From positions 1,364,001-1,428,000 of the forward strand of contig JAGKQI010000049.1 in assembly GCA_018806915.1 (NCBI GenBank): a stretch of DNA of 64,000 bases. The letters are read 5' to 3'. Every line of letters begins with the position of its first letter. Position 1 is the stretch's first letter. Shown one piece after another: positions 53,183-62,652 of this stretch. The translations under genes and the position numbers were made by a program. Below the pieces are notes generated by a model, which worked only from the letters and a program-made list of their open reading frames with translations, searched no databases and was not told where the DNA came from. The DNA comes from Phytophthora colocasiae (Eukaryota > Oomycota > Peronosporomycetes > Peronosporales > Peronosporaceae).

Positions 53183-55180
53183 ATGGACATCGACGCTGCA
53201 CTAAAGTCCGACGCGTTGGCCGCCTTCTCGCGGTCCATTGAGCTCGCTCTGGGCCCCGTCACCCCTTCCCGAGGCAAGGTAATCCTCGCGGTAGACGCGT
53301 CCCAGCTGGCCATCTTCGAATTGCTGGCCTACGGCTCAGGAGGAAGCGAATTCTACGATCATCTCGGAATTTCCCGTCTTCTCAGTGTGCAGCTTCAAAC
53401 CAGCGACGCGACTCAATTGCAGCGCCAATTGGGTATTTCAAAGGACCCACAGGCCAATCAGGAACAGGGGAAGAAGACGTTGGACGTGGCTGTAGTGGCG
53501 CCGCCACTCCCGACGGTCGCTAAACGTCTGGCCGACGCTCTAAAGCCGCTGGAACTTGTAGCTACTCGACGCTGCGCCGTCCTGTGGCTTCCTGCAGCCA
53601 CGTCGGACGTCTCTTTAGAGATGGAGCGACAGGGAGTGGCAGGATTTATCCGGCAGGCCAACTTAGCTCTGGGTCTGATCCCTGTGGACCGCGGAGTTGC
53701 AGCTCTCTGTCATGACAGTGTCTTCGGAGAACTCTATGTCAAAGGTGACAGTAGAGCGCTCACGGATGTTGTTAAGAGTGTCTTGGCCGTGGAGAAACAT
53801 ACAGGTAGAAGGATCCTAGACGTCACGTGTCATGGATTCTTTGCTCAACGGGTCAAGAAGATGCTGGAGCTGGCTCATACACAACAGCAGAAGATCAAAA
53901 TGAGTCGCGCGGCTGGTGTTAAGGAAGGAGAAGCAGATGTAGCCATGACTATGGATAAATTGGTGGTAATTGATAGGATGGAGGACCCGTTGTCGATGCT
54001 GCTGACGCCGATGACGTACGAAGGGCTGCTGGATGCACTTGTGGGGGTCAACCATGGTGTCGTCACGTACGAGAAGGAAGAGGAGGATACAGAGGAAGAA
54101 GCCAGTGATAGAGGACGCAGTAGCACAGCCAGCTCGAAGACGGAAGTGGCATCAACGACTACGACGCAGAAGGTTGTGCTGAACCACCTGGATGCGCTGT
54201 TTGACGAGATCCGAGACGTGAACTTCAACTTGGTATCGAATCAACTGGTGGATGTGGCTAAGGATTTAGCTACTGAAGTGCGTGGCAGCTCTGCCGGATC
54301 CACGGCTGACTTACCTAAAGACAGCCAAGCCGCTTTCCAGAAGGTGAAGGATCTGCTAGCTAAGGCTCCTCATCTGGTAAAGAAGAAGCGGTCACTAGCG
54401 CACCACTTGCAGCTTGTCCAGCGTATCCGCGAGTTGAGTACGCAACTCGCATTGCGCGGATGTGTGGAGACTGAGATGACCATTATGAGTGCTGGACCGA
54501 GCGCATCGTCTTCTGCGGCTAAGGATGTTGATAGCTTCTTGGAGGAAGCGATTTTACGTGAACCTCCTCTGAATCTCTATGATGTAGTCAAGTTGCTATG
54601 TCTCTGCTCGCTCGTTCGTGGCGGACTCAAGCCGGATACGCTGGCTTGGTACCGTCAGCAACTCTGCCATACTTACGGCCATCAGATCCTGCCCCTGCTC
54701 GTGCAACTGGAGAAAATGGATCTGCTCTCAGTGGAAAACCGCTTTGACTTCCCGAAAATGCGCAAGCAGTTGCTTCTAATGCGTGGTGCTCTGGACGACG
54801 AGGACACGAGACACCCGTCAGATATCCACTTCATGTTTCCCTACACAGGTTATGCGCCCATGAGCATTCGTTTGCTGCAAGAATCACTCGGGATGAAGTA
54901 CAAAACTCTCGCGAAGGATCCGACATCGTCCGTGCTCAGCTTGGGCAGTGGAAGTGGGAATAACTCTAGCAGCCACCACAGTATGTCTTCGGAAGCTGCT
55001 TCGAGTTACGATAGTGCCAACGGGAAACGCACCAACGTGTTGGTCTATTATGTCGGCGGCGTTACCGTGGCAGAACTCACGGCCTTCCGATTCCTCAACC
55101 AGAAGCAGAGCGAGTTTAACTTCTTCATTGCAGCCACCTCCATCTGCAACGGCAGTCGTCTACTACGTGCGATCTACTGA
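53183..55180 (+). CDS. VPS33-like Sec1/Munc18 protein
   Basis: 665 residues from ATG 53183 (MDIDAALKSDALAAF); an in-frame ATG at 53087 would add 32 residues, and an initiator-like TTCACTCACATTGAC directly precedes 53183. VPS33 is the SM subunit of the HOPS/CORVET tethering complexes and guides SNARE assembly at endosomes and vacuoles. The call rests on the SM fold features: KVILAVDASQ, LPVDRGVAALCHD-type region, VVIDRMEDPLSMLLTPMTYEGLLDAL, and the C-terminal NVLVYYVGGVTVAELTAFRFL..FFIAATSICNG. These fit VPS33 better than SLY1 or Sec1. An acidic, serine-rich insertion (YEKEEEDTEEEASDRGR) and a serine loop (SGSGNNSSSHHS) are lineage-specific. Convergent with the first peroxidase gene, 65 bp apart. 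Confidence 0.82.
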   Translation: MDIDAALKSDALAAFSRSIELALGPVTPSRGKVILAVDASQLAIFELLAYGSGGSEFYDHLGISRLLSVQLQTSDATQLQRQLGISKDPQANQEQGKKTLDVAVVAPPLPTVAKRLADALKPLELVATRRCAVLWLPAATSDVSLEMERQGVAGFIRQANLALGLIPVDRGVAALCHDSVFGELYVKGDSRALTDVVKSVLAVEKHTGRRILDVTCHGFFAQRVKKMLELAHTQQQKIKMSRAAGVKEGEADVAMTMDKLVVIDRMEDPLSMLLTPMTYEGLLDALVGVNHGVVTYEKEEEDTEEEASDRGRSSTASSKTEVASTTTTQKVVLNHLDALFDEIRDVNFNLVSNQLVDVAKDLATEVRGSSAGSTADLPKDSQAAFQKVKDLLAKAPHLVKKKRSLAHHLQLVQRIRELSTQLALRGCVETEMTIMSAGPSASSSAAKDVDSFLEEAILREPPLNLYDVVKLLCLCSLVRGGLKPDTLAWYRQQLCHTYGHQILPLLVQLEKMDLLSVENRFDFPKMRKQLLLMRGALDDEDTRHPSDIHFMFPYTGYAPMSIRLLQESLGMKYKTLAKDPTSSVLSLGSGSGNNSSSHHSMSSEAASSYDSANGKRTNVLVYYVGGVTVAELTAFRFLNQKQSEFNFFIAATSICNGSRLLRAIY

Positions 55181-55245
55181 GAAACAAGGTAATCAAGTTG
55201 AGTTTGCTACTTGGAAATGTTATTTTTTGTTAATCGTTTTCGTCT

Positions 55246-56058
55246 TCACGCGAACACAGCACTTGACAAAGCAAGCATCTTCAACTGGAACGTAACCCAA
55301 AGCGACCGAGCGAGTGTGACGGGGGTACGTGGCATCGCGTAGTTGTCTGGAATCCGCTCATCCACCAGGAACGCGTTGGCGTCGTCCACCGAAATACTCA
55401 TGGACTCTTCCCCCAGCACAAGAAGCAGAACAGCAGCCTCCGAATACGCAGTCAAAGCTCTCTCAGCAGTGAACATCTCGTTGAAATCTGGTGTATTAGC
55501 GGTGCTGGAAGCCTCTCGCTCACGACGGAACGAAGCCAGTGTTGTTCGAGTCATTTGGTGATCTTTGTTGCCTCGTGAGAGTAAATTGGCAGCCAGTGTC
55601 GTGTTGATACTGGACGGATCTCCTCCGGTCCATGAATCATCGTGGATTAATGACGCGTCGTGCTCGACGAAGTTGTGAACTCCGAGATCCGCGAGCGTGA
55701 ATTGATCTGGTAAAGTGCTCACCAGAAACTCAGCGAGTGTTGGATCGAGGTTGTAGACTTTAACGAGGGATTTTTGGAGAAGTCGAGGGGTGATTGCCTT
55801 CCCGTCACGTGGGATGTATCCGTGGTTTGCCAACACGTTGAGAGCTGGACACGGACTTCGATGATACTTCGCGCTACTGTCTTTGAATCCAGACACTTGG
55901 TCGCCCGAAGGACGGAAGTACCCATATGGTCCAGACATATCGACATGTTGAGGCACTACCAACTTTGGTTTGTTCACAAAGAGGAGGATATTTAGCACAA
56001 CCGCAAGGGGAATGGACATGAGGACGATGAAGGCAGGGTTTACGACTCGCTTGGTCAT
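55246..56058 (-). CDS. HTP1: heme-thiolate peroxidase (chloroperoxidase/peroxygenase family)
   Basis: 270 residues with an N-terminal hydrophobic segment (about 10-27) acting as signal peptide or anchor. The family motif HRSPCPALNVLANHGYIPRDG carries the proximal heme ligand Cys70. VEHDASLIHDD follows (Glu132-His133-Asp134-x-Ser136), the metal-binding and distal histidine motif. A later SEAAVLLL region may hold the acid-base glutamate. Fungal relatives halogenate or hydroxylate using hydrogen peroxide; in oomycetes the substrate is unknown. Tandem with HTP2. Confidence 0.88.
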   Translation of the reverse strand: MTKRVVNPAFIVLMSIPLAVVLNILLFVNKPKLVVPQHVDMSGPYGYFRPSGDQVSGFKDSSAKYHRSPCPALNVLANHGYIPRDGKAITPRLLQKSLVKVYNLDPTLAEFLVSTLPDQFTLADLGVHNFVEHDASLIHDDSWTGGDPSSINTTLAANLLSRGNKDHQMTRTTLASFRREREASSTANTPDFNEMFTAERALTAYSEAAVLLLVLGEESMSISVDDANAFLVDERIPDNYAMPRTPVTLARSLWVTFQLKMLALSSAVFA

Positions 56059-56062
56059 GATG

Positions 56063-56084
56063 GCGCAAATTCACGTGTGAAAGC
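56063..56084 (-). promoter_or_regulatory. Inr/FPR core promoter of HTP1
   Basis: Minus strand TTTCACACGTGAATTTGCGC: initiator-like TTTCACA and flanking GAATTTGC, only a few bases before the ATG. The leader would be very short. Confidence 0.45.
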
Positions 56085-56175
56085 TGTTCATGTTTGAGAA
56101 AGCAGAAAAACTAATGACGTTGTTGACAACGTGGGTTGAGACCACTGGATATTCTCGACCCTCACCGCTCACATA

Positions 56176-56937
56176 CTACAAACCGAGCCAAGCTCGAAGT
56201 TTCATATCTGCAATGGCAACAAGTACACTGGTGATGGTTACCGGCGTCTTGGAAGGTCGAAAATCCACTGGGATCCGTTCATTCACCAGAAAAGACCGTG
56301 CGTGTTCCACGGAGACGCTCGCACTTGTGCAGTCGCCCAAGCCCAGCAGTACGAACGCTGCTTCCCCATAGGCAACGAAGCTGGCAAGTGCACTCATGCT
56401 GTATGTTGGATTGGTGCGAGCACATTCGATCTCTCGAAGACGACGGAAGCGAGATAAAGTCTGTTTGGTAAGTTTTTGACCACCTTCAGCACTAGCGAAC
56501 AGCTCGTCGGCAAGGGTTTCGTTCACTTTGAACGGTTCAACGTGGAAAAACTCATCCACGTGGACCAATGACGCATCATGATTGATAAACTCGAGGTCTG
56601 ACAGTGTGAAGTTGGATGGGATCGCGAGGAAAATGACGTCCAACAGCTTCTTGTCGATGTTGAAGACTTTCATGAGACCGTCTCCGAGGATTGTAGGGGT
56701 TAACTCTTTCCCGTTTCGAGGGATGTAGCCATGGTTGGCAAGAGCATTGAGAGCTGGACACGGACTGCGAGAGTAGATGAACGAGTTGTTCCCTACATCG
56801 TCGTCTTTAGGTCGAAAGTATTCGTGTTGACCTGTAGTTAGAGATACCAGTTGGGGGTTATATTCCACAAAGAAAGTGTTGAGAGCGATGCCGAGCGCTC
56901 CGCACACCAATGCAGCTAATAACTTCGTGGTGGTCAT
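56176..56937 (-). CDS. HTP2: heme-thiolate peroxidase with altered EHD motif
   Basis: 253 residues from ATG 56937; an upstream in-frame TTG was rejected. Hydrophobic N-terminus (LLAALVCGALGIAL). The heme ligand region SRSPCPALNALANHGYIPRNG is intact with Cys60. The metal/distal motif reads INHDASLVHVD, so the glutamate found in HTP1 and HTP3 is asparagine here (Asn119), while His120, Asp121 and Ser123 remain. In fungal chloroperoxidase this glutamate helps bind the structural metal ion, so activity or specificity may differ. The downstream AYGEAAFVLL region is retained. Tandem between HTP1 and the P450. Confidence 0.88.
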   Translation of the reverse strand: MTTTKLLAALVCGALGIALNTFFVEYNPQLVSLTTGQHEYFRPKDDDVGNNSFIYSRSPCPALNALANHGYIPRNGKELTPTILGDGLMKVFNIDKKLLDVIFLAIPSNFTLSDLEFINHDASLVHVDEFFHVEPFKVNETLADELFASAEGGQKLTKQTLSRFRRLREIECARTNPTYSMSALASFVAYGEAAFVLLGLGDCTSASVSVEHARSFLVNERIPVDFRPSKTPVTITSVLVAIADMKLRAWLGL

Positions 56938-57071
56938 CTGGAAAGTCAAACAATGCCTGACCGCAGAGATCGAACGGGAAGTTAAACCGTTGATGGTCCT
57001 AGTCGTGGAATTTGGATTCGATTAGATTAATGGAAGACGGAACGAAGGTCGACGATAGACAAAGTGGTCGT

Positions 57072-58676
57072 CTATCCAGCTCGCTGCACCTTAACGGTCA
57101 ACGGGCCCTTGATCGCCAGTACCGAGGCCACGTCGTACGTGTAACTCTTGGGATTCTCCTTGGTCGTGAAGTGATATTTGCTCAGCATGTAAGCCGTGAC
57201 GGTCTTCATCTCCAGCATAGCAAAGCGCATCCCCAGACACGTGCGTGGTCCAGCATGGAACGATACGAATTGGAAGGCCGACACGGGACGGATGGTCAAC
57301 TCACCAGTCCATGGGTCCTGCATGAGCCATCGCTCTGGCTTGAACTTGGACGCATCTCGGCCCCACACACTCTTCATGCGACCTAAAGTGTACGACGGAA
57401 TGTACACGCGCGTTCCTTTCTTGACGAACGTGCCGTCGACGAGTGTTGTGTCACGGTTCGCCTCCTTCGCGTTGAGAGGCACGACGGGGTTTAGTCGCAG
57501 GTTCTCGCGCAACACAGCGTCCAGATACACGAGGTTCTCGACGTCGTCCATCGTGGGTACGTAGTTTGGGTCGCTGAATAACCGAGGAAGCTTCTCACGC
57601 AGTTCCTGACGCAACTTGGTCTCCACTTTCGGGTTACGGTTAAGCATGACGATGAGCCACGACAAAGACCACGCTGTCGTGTCCATTCCGGCCAGAAGCA
57701 CGACAACCGCGATATCTCTTAAGAAATTGGCATCCAGCGGTGAATCTCCTGCTTCACTCGAGTTTTTTTGCTCGTCATGGGCGTCCAAGAACAGTGAAAC
57801 GACGTCTTTTGTCGTCCTGGGAATGCGTTGTGCTGCCGCGTCCGGGTTAAATTTCCGTTCCATGTTCTTGTTGATGATCGTGAACACCATTTTATCCAGG
57901 ATAGCGATCTCTTCTGCCAGTTCCTTCTCACTGCCGAATTTCAGCACCCGTTTCAACTTCCAGAGCCAATCGGGCGAATGGAACCTCATCTCGATATTGT
58001 GCACAATTCTGCCCATGGCTTCCATGAACTCCGTGTGTTCACCTCCTTCCAACGAATTAGCTTGCAATCCGAATGAAATATCAGTGAAAACATCGAACGA
58101 GAACCGATGCATAACATCGGAGAAGTCAATCGGAGTCCCCGTTCGAGCCGAATCATTGAGGAACCGTCCCAACACCAAAGTGTAGTCGTGCACACACTCA
58201 CTAATGGTCTCTCGGAACGCTCGCATCGTGAATAAACGACTGAGCATCTTACGTTGCGCCACCCACTTAGGACCATCCACAGCTACGATGCCTCCACCTG
58301 CAACGTCCCGGAAGATCGTGTTCATCCGGTCACCTTTGTCGAACACGTCGAACTGTGTCTTCAGAATATCTTCAAAGCACTCGACACTACCGACGACCAC
58401 AAGAGGCGGAGCTCCAACCACCTGCAAACGCCAAGTACGACCACCGAAAGCTTTGCATTGTTCGGCGATCCAGTCGTGCAGGCGGGGCTGTTCCAGCGTC
58501 ATCAGGTCCAGCGTATTGCCCAGTAGTGGTAGAGACGACGTTGGGGCTGGTAGACGACGAATTGCACGCTGTTTCTCATCAGGTACAAGCAGATAAACGA
58601 GAGCAGCAGCTGCAGCCGCAGTGGGCAATAAAACCCACAGTGAAGAGGAAGAAGAAGAAGAAGACGATGAAGTCAT
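57072..58676 (-). CDS. cytochrome P450, CYP86-like
   Basis: 534 residues from ATG 58676. An N-terminal poly-serine run is followed by a membrane anchor (LWVLLPTAAAAAALVYLLV) for the endoplasmic reticulum. P450 landmarks: I-helix LLAGMDTT (329-334), K-helix ENLR (391-394), FKPERW (445-450) and heme loop FHAGPRTCLG (473-482) with Cys480 as thiolate ligand. The overall pattern (RFSFDVFTDISFG, AKEANRDTTLVDG, KGTRVYIPSYTLGRM) resembles CYP86/CYP94-type fatty-acid omega-hydroxylases and the oomycete CYP5014 group; substrate is inferred, not shown. It lies in tandem with HTP2 and ST7 on the minus strand with gaps of about 135 bp. Confidence 0.93.
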   Translation of the reverse strand: MTSSSSSSSSSSLWVLLPTAAAAAALVYLLVPDEKQRAIRRLPAPTSSLPLLGNTLDLMTLEQPRLHDWIAEQCKAFGGRTWRLQVVGAPPLVVVGSVECFEDILKTQFDVFDKGDRMNTIFRDVAGGGIVAVDGPKWVAQRKMLSRLFTMRAFRETISECVHDYTLVLGRFLNDSARTGTPIDFSDVMHRFSFDVFTDISFGLQANSLEGGEHTEFMEAMGRIVHNIEMRFHSPDWLWKLKRVLKFGSEKELAEEIAILDKMVFTIINKNMERKFNPDAAAQRIPRTTKDVVSLFLDAHDEQKNSSEAGDSPLDANFLRDIAVVVLLAGMDTTAWSLSWLIVMLNRNPKVETKLRQELREKLPRLFSDPNYVPTMDDVENLVYLDAVLRENLRLNPVVPLNAKEANRDTTLVDGTFVKKGTRVYIPSYTLGRMKSVWGRDASKFKPERWLMQDPWTGELTIRPVSAFQFVSFHAGPRTCLGMRFAMLEMKTVTAYMLSKYHFTTKENPKSYTYDVASVLAIKGPLTVKVQRAG

Positions 58677-58811
58677 AACGTGCACTTGTACTTCTGCGGT
58701 GGAGGATGGTTGTGCGTCAATTACACGAACGACGTTTCTTTGTGTCGAAGTGGCGATCAAAACTGAACCGACACAAAAATGTATTGAACACAAAAAAATA
58801 GTATAGTAGTA

Positions 58812-60347
58812 CTACGCGAGCTCGTACTGAGGAGACTTGACTTCAACGTAGGCAGGAGACTTGGATTTTCCGCTTTGGAATAGTTCCTCGATGTCCTCCA
58901 GCATCATACCCTTCGTCTCCGGACAGAAGAAGTAGACGAAAACACCACACGTGCAGCACAGACCCGCAAACAGGAAGAAGACGCCGTTGATGTTCAGGTG
59001 CGGGAAAAGCTTCACCACCTCCGTCATGACAGCTCCCATTGCCCAGTTGGCGGCAGTTGAGAGAGACACGGCCGGCGCACGCACACCCAATGGGAAGATC
59101 TCGGCCGGGTAGATCCAGCACACGGGACCCCACGAGATGGCGAAGTTGAACACGAAGAAGGCGGAACCGACACAGATGAACCATCCACCCACACTAGGGC
59201 AACCGGCGTTGTCCACGTTGCCATCGCAAATGGCAGTGAAAAGGATAGCAGCGAACAAGTGACCGATCACCATACCCACAGCACCAATGAGCAGCAGTTG
59301 ACGACGACCGAACGTGTCCACCCAGCGCATGGCCGGGATGGTGCTGAGGAAGTTGACACCGGAGAGGAAGAACGCCGAGTAGATACCGGCGTTAGTGATG
59401 TCCTGGAAAATAAGAGCACCGTAGCTGAAGATGGGGTTGATACCCGTAGCCTGTTGAAGCACCTGCAACATCATCGCGATGGCCACACGCTTAAGGATCG
59501 AGGGCTCAAGCAACTCAGCAAGTCCCTTGTGGGCCGCCAACTCCTCTTCAACTTGGTCGCCGATCACCTGCAGCTCGCGGCCAACGTTGTCGGTCTGACG
59601 GAGACGCTTGAGCACACGTTCGGCTTCCTCCTTGCCCTTGTGCAAGTACGTCCAGCGAGGACTCTCCGGCACGAAGAAGATGCCGAGCATGACGACGATC
59701 GGAGCAGCCATGGCCACACCGTTGGTCGTACGCCAGCCGTGCGCACGGTTCTCCACGATGATGTTGACGACGTTGGCCAGGAAGAGACCCGTGACGACCG
59801 TCATCTGCATGAAACCCGAGAGCAGACCACGCAGTTCCTTGGGGGCCATCTCGGCACCGAACAGAGGTAGCGAGAAGGACGAGTTGCCCACACCGAAGCC
59901 CTGGATAATGCGTGCGATGTACATGAGGTCGTGCTCCTGCGCCTTGTTGAAGCACACCCACGATGTACCGATGCAGAACAACAGACCGGCCGTGAAAATG
60001 GTCCAGCGACGTCCGAGCTTGTCCGCCACAATACCACCAACGAAGGCACCACCGAGACAACCGAGGTTGTACGCCATGTTGTACCACACCGTGAAGGTCG
60101 TCCACTCAGCCGGGAGCTTGGACGACGAGGACGTACACTGCTCGTAGGTGAAGTTGTGCCAGCCCACGCAGTAGTCGTTGATGAAGGAGTCCATGATGAG
60201 CACGCCCGAGGTCACGCCCTGATCGTAGCCGAAGAAGAGACCACCCAGTGCTGCGAAGACGCACACGATGATAGCGTACGTGCGTGAGCCTTCAGTGGGG
60301 ACGTCATCGTCGTTGTTGTGTACGTTCACTACGACGCCAGCAGCCAT
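58812..60347 (-). CDS. ST7: MFS sugar porter (intact)
   Basis: 511 residues, nearly identical to ST6 through most of its length (same AHGWRT, NPIFSYGALIFQD and VDNAGCPSVGGW), ending KSKSPAYVEVKSPQYELA. All family motifs present, no lesion. The ATG at 60347 follows a core promoter about 40 bp upstream. Inverted relative to ST6; the two point toward each other across VPS33, HTP1, HTP2 and the P450. Confidence 0.95.
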   Translation of the reverse strand: MAAGVVVNVHNNDDDVPTEGSRTYAIIVCVFAALGGLFFGYDQGVTSGVLIMDSFINDYCVGWHNFTYEQCTSSSSKLPAEWTTFTVWYNMAYNLGCLGGAFVGGIVADKLGRRWTIFTAGLLFCIGTSWVCFNKAQEHDLMYIARIIQGFGVGNSSFSLPLFGAEMAPKELRGLLSGFMQMTVVTGLFLANVVNIIVENRAHGWRTTNGVAMAAPIVVMLGIFFVPESPRWTYLHKGKEEAERVLKRLRQTDNVGRELQVIGDQVEEELAAHKGLAELLEPSILKRVAIAMMLQVLQQATGINPIFSYGALIFQDITNAGIYSAFFLSGVNFLSTIPAMRWVDTFGRRQLLLIGAVGMVIGHLFAAILFTAICDGNVDNAGCPSVGGWFICVGSAFFVFNFAISWGPVCWIYPAEIFPLGVRAPAVSLSTAANWAMGAVMTEVVKLFPHLNINGVFFLFAGLCCTCGVFVYFFCPETKGMMLEDIEELFQSGKSKSPAYVEVKSPQYELA

Positions 60348-60386
60348 TGTTGGGAGAAGAAGTGGAGTTGGAGCTGTGTAAAAGAC

Positions 60387-60404
60387 AGTGAATTGCAGAA
60401 TGAT
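60387..60404 (-). promoter_or_regulatory. Inr/FPR core promoter of ST7
   Basis: Minus strand ATCATTCTGCAATTCACT, one of the conserved sugar-porter start sites. Confidence 0.7.
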
Positions 60405-60773
60405 AGGAATGGTGAGGTGTGTCTGCAGTTTTTACTGTTGAACAAGTTGCAGTCCAAAGGCAAAGGCACTGCAACAAACCTCAAAGGATATCTACATGTG
60501 CTTGGGAGAGTATGGTGACTTGATTGATACAGGTGGTGTGCTTGTCGTTCTGCAAATGACACCTTGAAGTTGCTGGCCAAATGTGATCACTGAGCTGACC
60601 TGTAGTTTGCTGTAGTATTTCTGTCCTGAACTTTGCCAAATGTTGTGCTCTACAACTTGATCTATTCACACATCTGCACATCTGCAGCAACTTGCCTTTT
60701 TTCTGCCAACCACTTCAACGTGAGTGTGGTCCACATAAAGTATCCATTTTCCGTTGGTGCAGCCATTTAGAAA
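60405..60773. other. divergent intergenic ST7/HTP3
   Basis: About 370 bp. A one-mismatch relative of ATAAATCAAG (ATAGATCAAG, minus) lies near 60655-60664, about 310 bp before ST7. No gene. Confidence 0.5.
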
Positions 60774-61568
60774 ATGGCGACGATTTGGCTACTTTTCCTG
60801 GTCATGTTCTCCCGCGCGTGCTGCCGTCCAGCCCTTAATCTGCGCTCTACTGCTGCGTCTACCGTAGTAAACACCGATCACCAGTATGTGCGTCCCTCGG
60901 GGAGCGATGTTTCCGGCTTCCCTCCTCCAAATTCCGCCTTAAACCACCGCAGTCCGTGCCCAGCACTCAATTCCTTAGCCAATCATGGCTTTTTGCCCCG
61001 TAATGGCAAGTCCCTAACCCCAGAAATGATTCAAAATGCCATTATGGAGGTCTTTAACATTGACGAGACGCTGGCTGAGCGTCTAACACGTCCATTGCCA
61101 TCTCAATTGACCCTCGCGGACTTAAGTATTCATGGCTTCATTGAACATGACGCGTCACTGGTACATGACGACACGTACTTGAAGAAGGATCCAGCAGAGA
61201 TTAACATGACTTTAGCGGATAATTTGTTCGCTAAAAGTAAAGATGGTAAATTGGACAAACACGTTTTAGCGACGGGGAGAAGACAGAGAGAATCTCAATG
61301 CAAGAAGGAGAACCCAGAGTACGCACTACCGGTTAAAGCTCAAGCTGCAGCTTATGGAGAGTCGGCGTTACTGCTTCTTGCTATGGGGGACTACGAGTCT
61401 GAAACCATTTCTGAGGAACATGCAAAGTCGTTTTTGGTCGACGAGAAGATCCCGGACGATTTTCATCGAAGCGACAAACCGATCAGTACCGCAACGGCGT
61501 TTTACCTGGCGGCGCAGATCAAGTTGCTCGCATCGTTAGGGTGGGGGTCACCAGTGGAACTGGAGTGA
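60774..61568 (+). CDS. HTP3: heme-thiolate peroxidase (secreted)
   Basis: 264 residues. The N-terminus MATIWLLFLVMFSRACCRP looks like a cleavable signal peptide. HRSPCPALNSLANHGFLPRNG has the heme ligand Cys62; FIEHDASLVHDD has Glu124-His125-Asp126-x-Ser128; AAAYGESALLLLAMGD follows. All family residues seen in HTP1 are present. Probably an extracellular or secretory-pathway peroxidase/peroxygenase. Divergent from ST7. Confidence 0.9.
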   Translation: MATIWLLFLVMFSRACCRPALNLRSTAASTVVNTDHQYVRPSGSDVSGFPPPNSALNHRSPCPALNSLANHGFLPRNGKSLTPEMIQNAIMEVFNIDETLAERLTRPLPSQLTLADLSIHGFIEHDASLVHDDTYLKKDPAEINMTLADNLFAKSKDGKLDKHVLATGRRQRESQCKKENPEYALPVKAQAAAYGESALLLLAMGDYESETISEEHAKSFLVDEKIPDDFHRSDKPISTATAFYLAAQIKLLASLGWGSPVELE

Positions 61569-61741
61569 AGAGAAGGTTATACTGCATTAAATTCGTGAAA
61601 ATTCTAGGCAACGAAAGATTGCTTTCTTTAATGGAAAAGCTACTGTAACGCTGGGTATATGTAGGTAGGTATCATACACGTCTTGGAACGAACAATCTCC
61701 ACTATCACGTGACCAGCACACATGAGTTACGTTGTCTGTAG

Positions 61742-62470
61742 TCACCCTCCACGTTCATCCAGTGATCGCAAGCCGAAGGTATCATTGGTGTACTCAACTG
61801 TGTCCTTCATGTCCACCACCGTAAGTTCACTGAAATTCGTCTCGATTTCCTCTACGGAGTTCACTTCCGAGTACCGACCGAAAATCGACGATTGCCACGG
61901 TGTGATAGTTCCGTCTTCGGGGGAGATGAAGAAGTAAGCGGACTCAAGCTTGAGGAAGTTGTCTTTACGGCGTTTCTTGTCGTCGAGGCATTGGGTAGCA
62001 GTGCTACCGTAGCACCAGGGAGACACGGGCTCACGTTGTTCACGACTGGAAGAAACGGATTCGTGTACGACCAACTACCGAATTGTGGTGATCGCTGGAG
62101 GTTGAAATATGAATACTCGTACTGGAATGCGGGGTTTTCAAGCGTGAATTGAACGATGTCACGCTCAACCTTACCGTACGCGTCTTCTGGTAACTAACTC
62201 CAGACTTTGCAAGGGCATCGGCATCGTTCGGGCCGTTGAAAATACCGTTTTGCACGCCAGCCATACTGACCTTGTGGTCGTCCATTTCTTCGATCACAGC
62301 ACGCGAGATAGCTCCACCTTGCGAGTGAGCAATGAAAATGTAGCCATCTTCAAACGCCGAATGTTCGCACTGCAGCGATAGCCAGCGGGATTTGTGTCAG
62401 CAGAGTCTGGAAAGACTGGCCGTAACTGGTTCTTTCCTCTGACAGCACGTGCTTTTTTGAAGTTGACTGC
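61742..62470 (-). pseudogene. palmitoyl-protein thioesterase (PPT) remnant
   Basis: Fragments in several minus-strand frames line up in PPT order. [27 protein letters not shown] comes first. [39 protein letters not shown] holds the nucleophile serine in [40 protein letters not shown] is next. NFLKLESAYFFISPEDGTITPWQSSIFGRYSEV and VDMKDTVEYTNDTFGLRSLDERGG end at 61742. At least three frame changes and no signal peptide or start are present. Intact enzymes remove palmitate from proteins in lysosomes or are secreted. Some breaks could be introns, but none has convincing splice sites. Confidence 0.8.
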
Positions 62471-62652
62471 TCAATGTTGAAATCTCAATCATGTGATGAA
62501 AAGCTATTCATTCTTCAATCCGTCTTAAACCTCACCGCAGTCAGGAAACCGGTGTACCAGTATTGTACCAAAACCTAGGTACCAGAGCAATTAGTGTGTC
62601 GCACATAGGTTTTCATAATTGCCTCTCAACCTCAGATCTGCTGGTCATAGCT

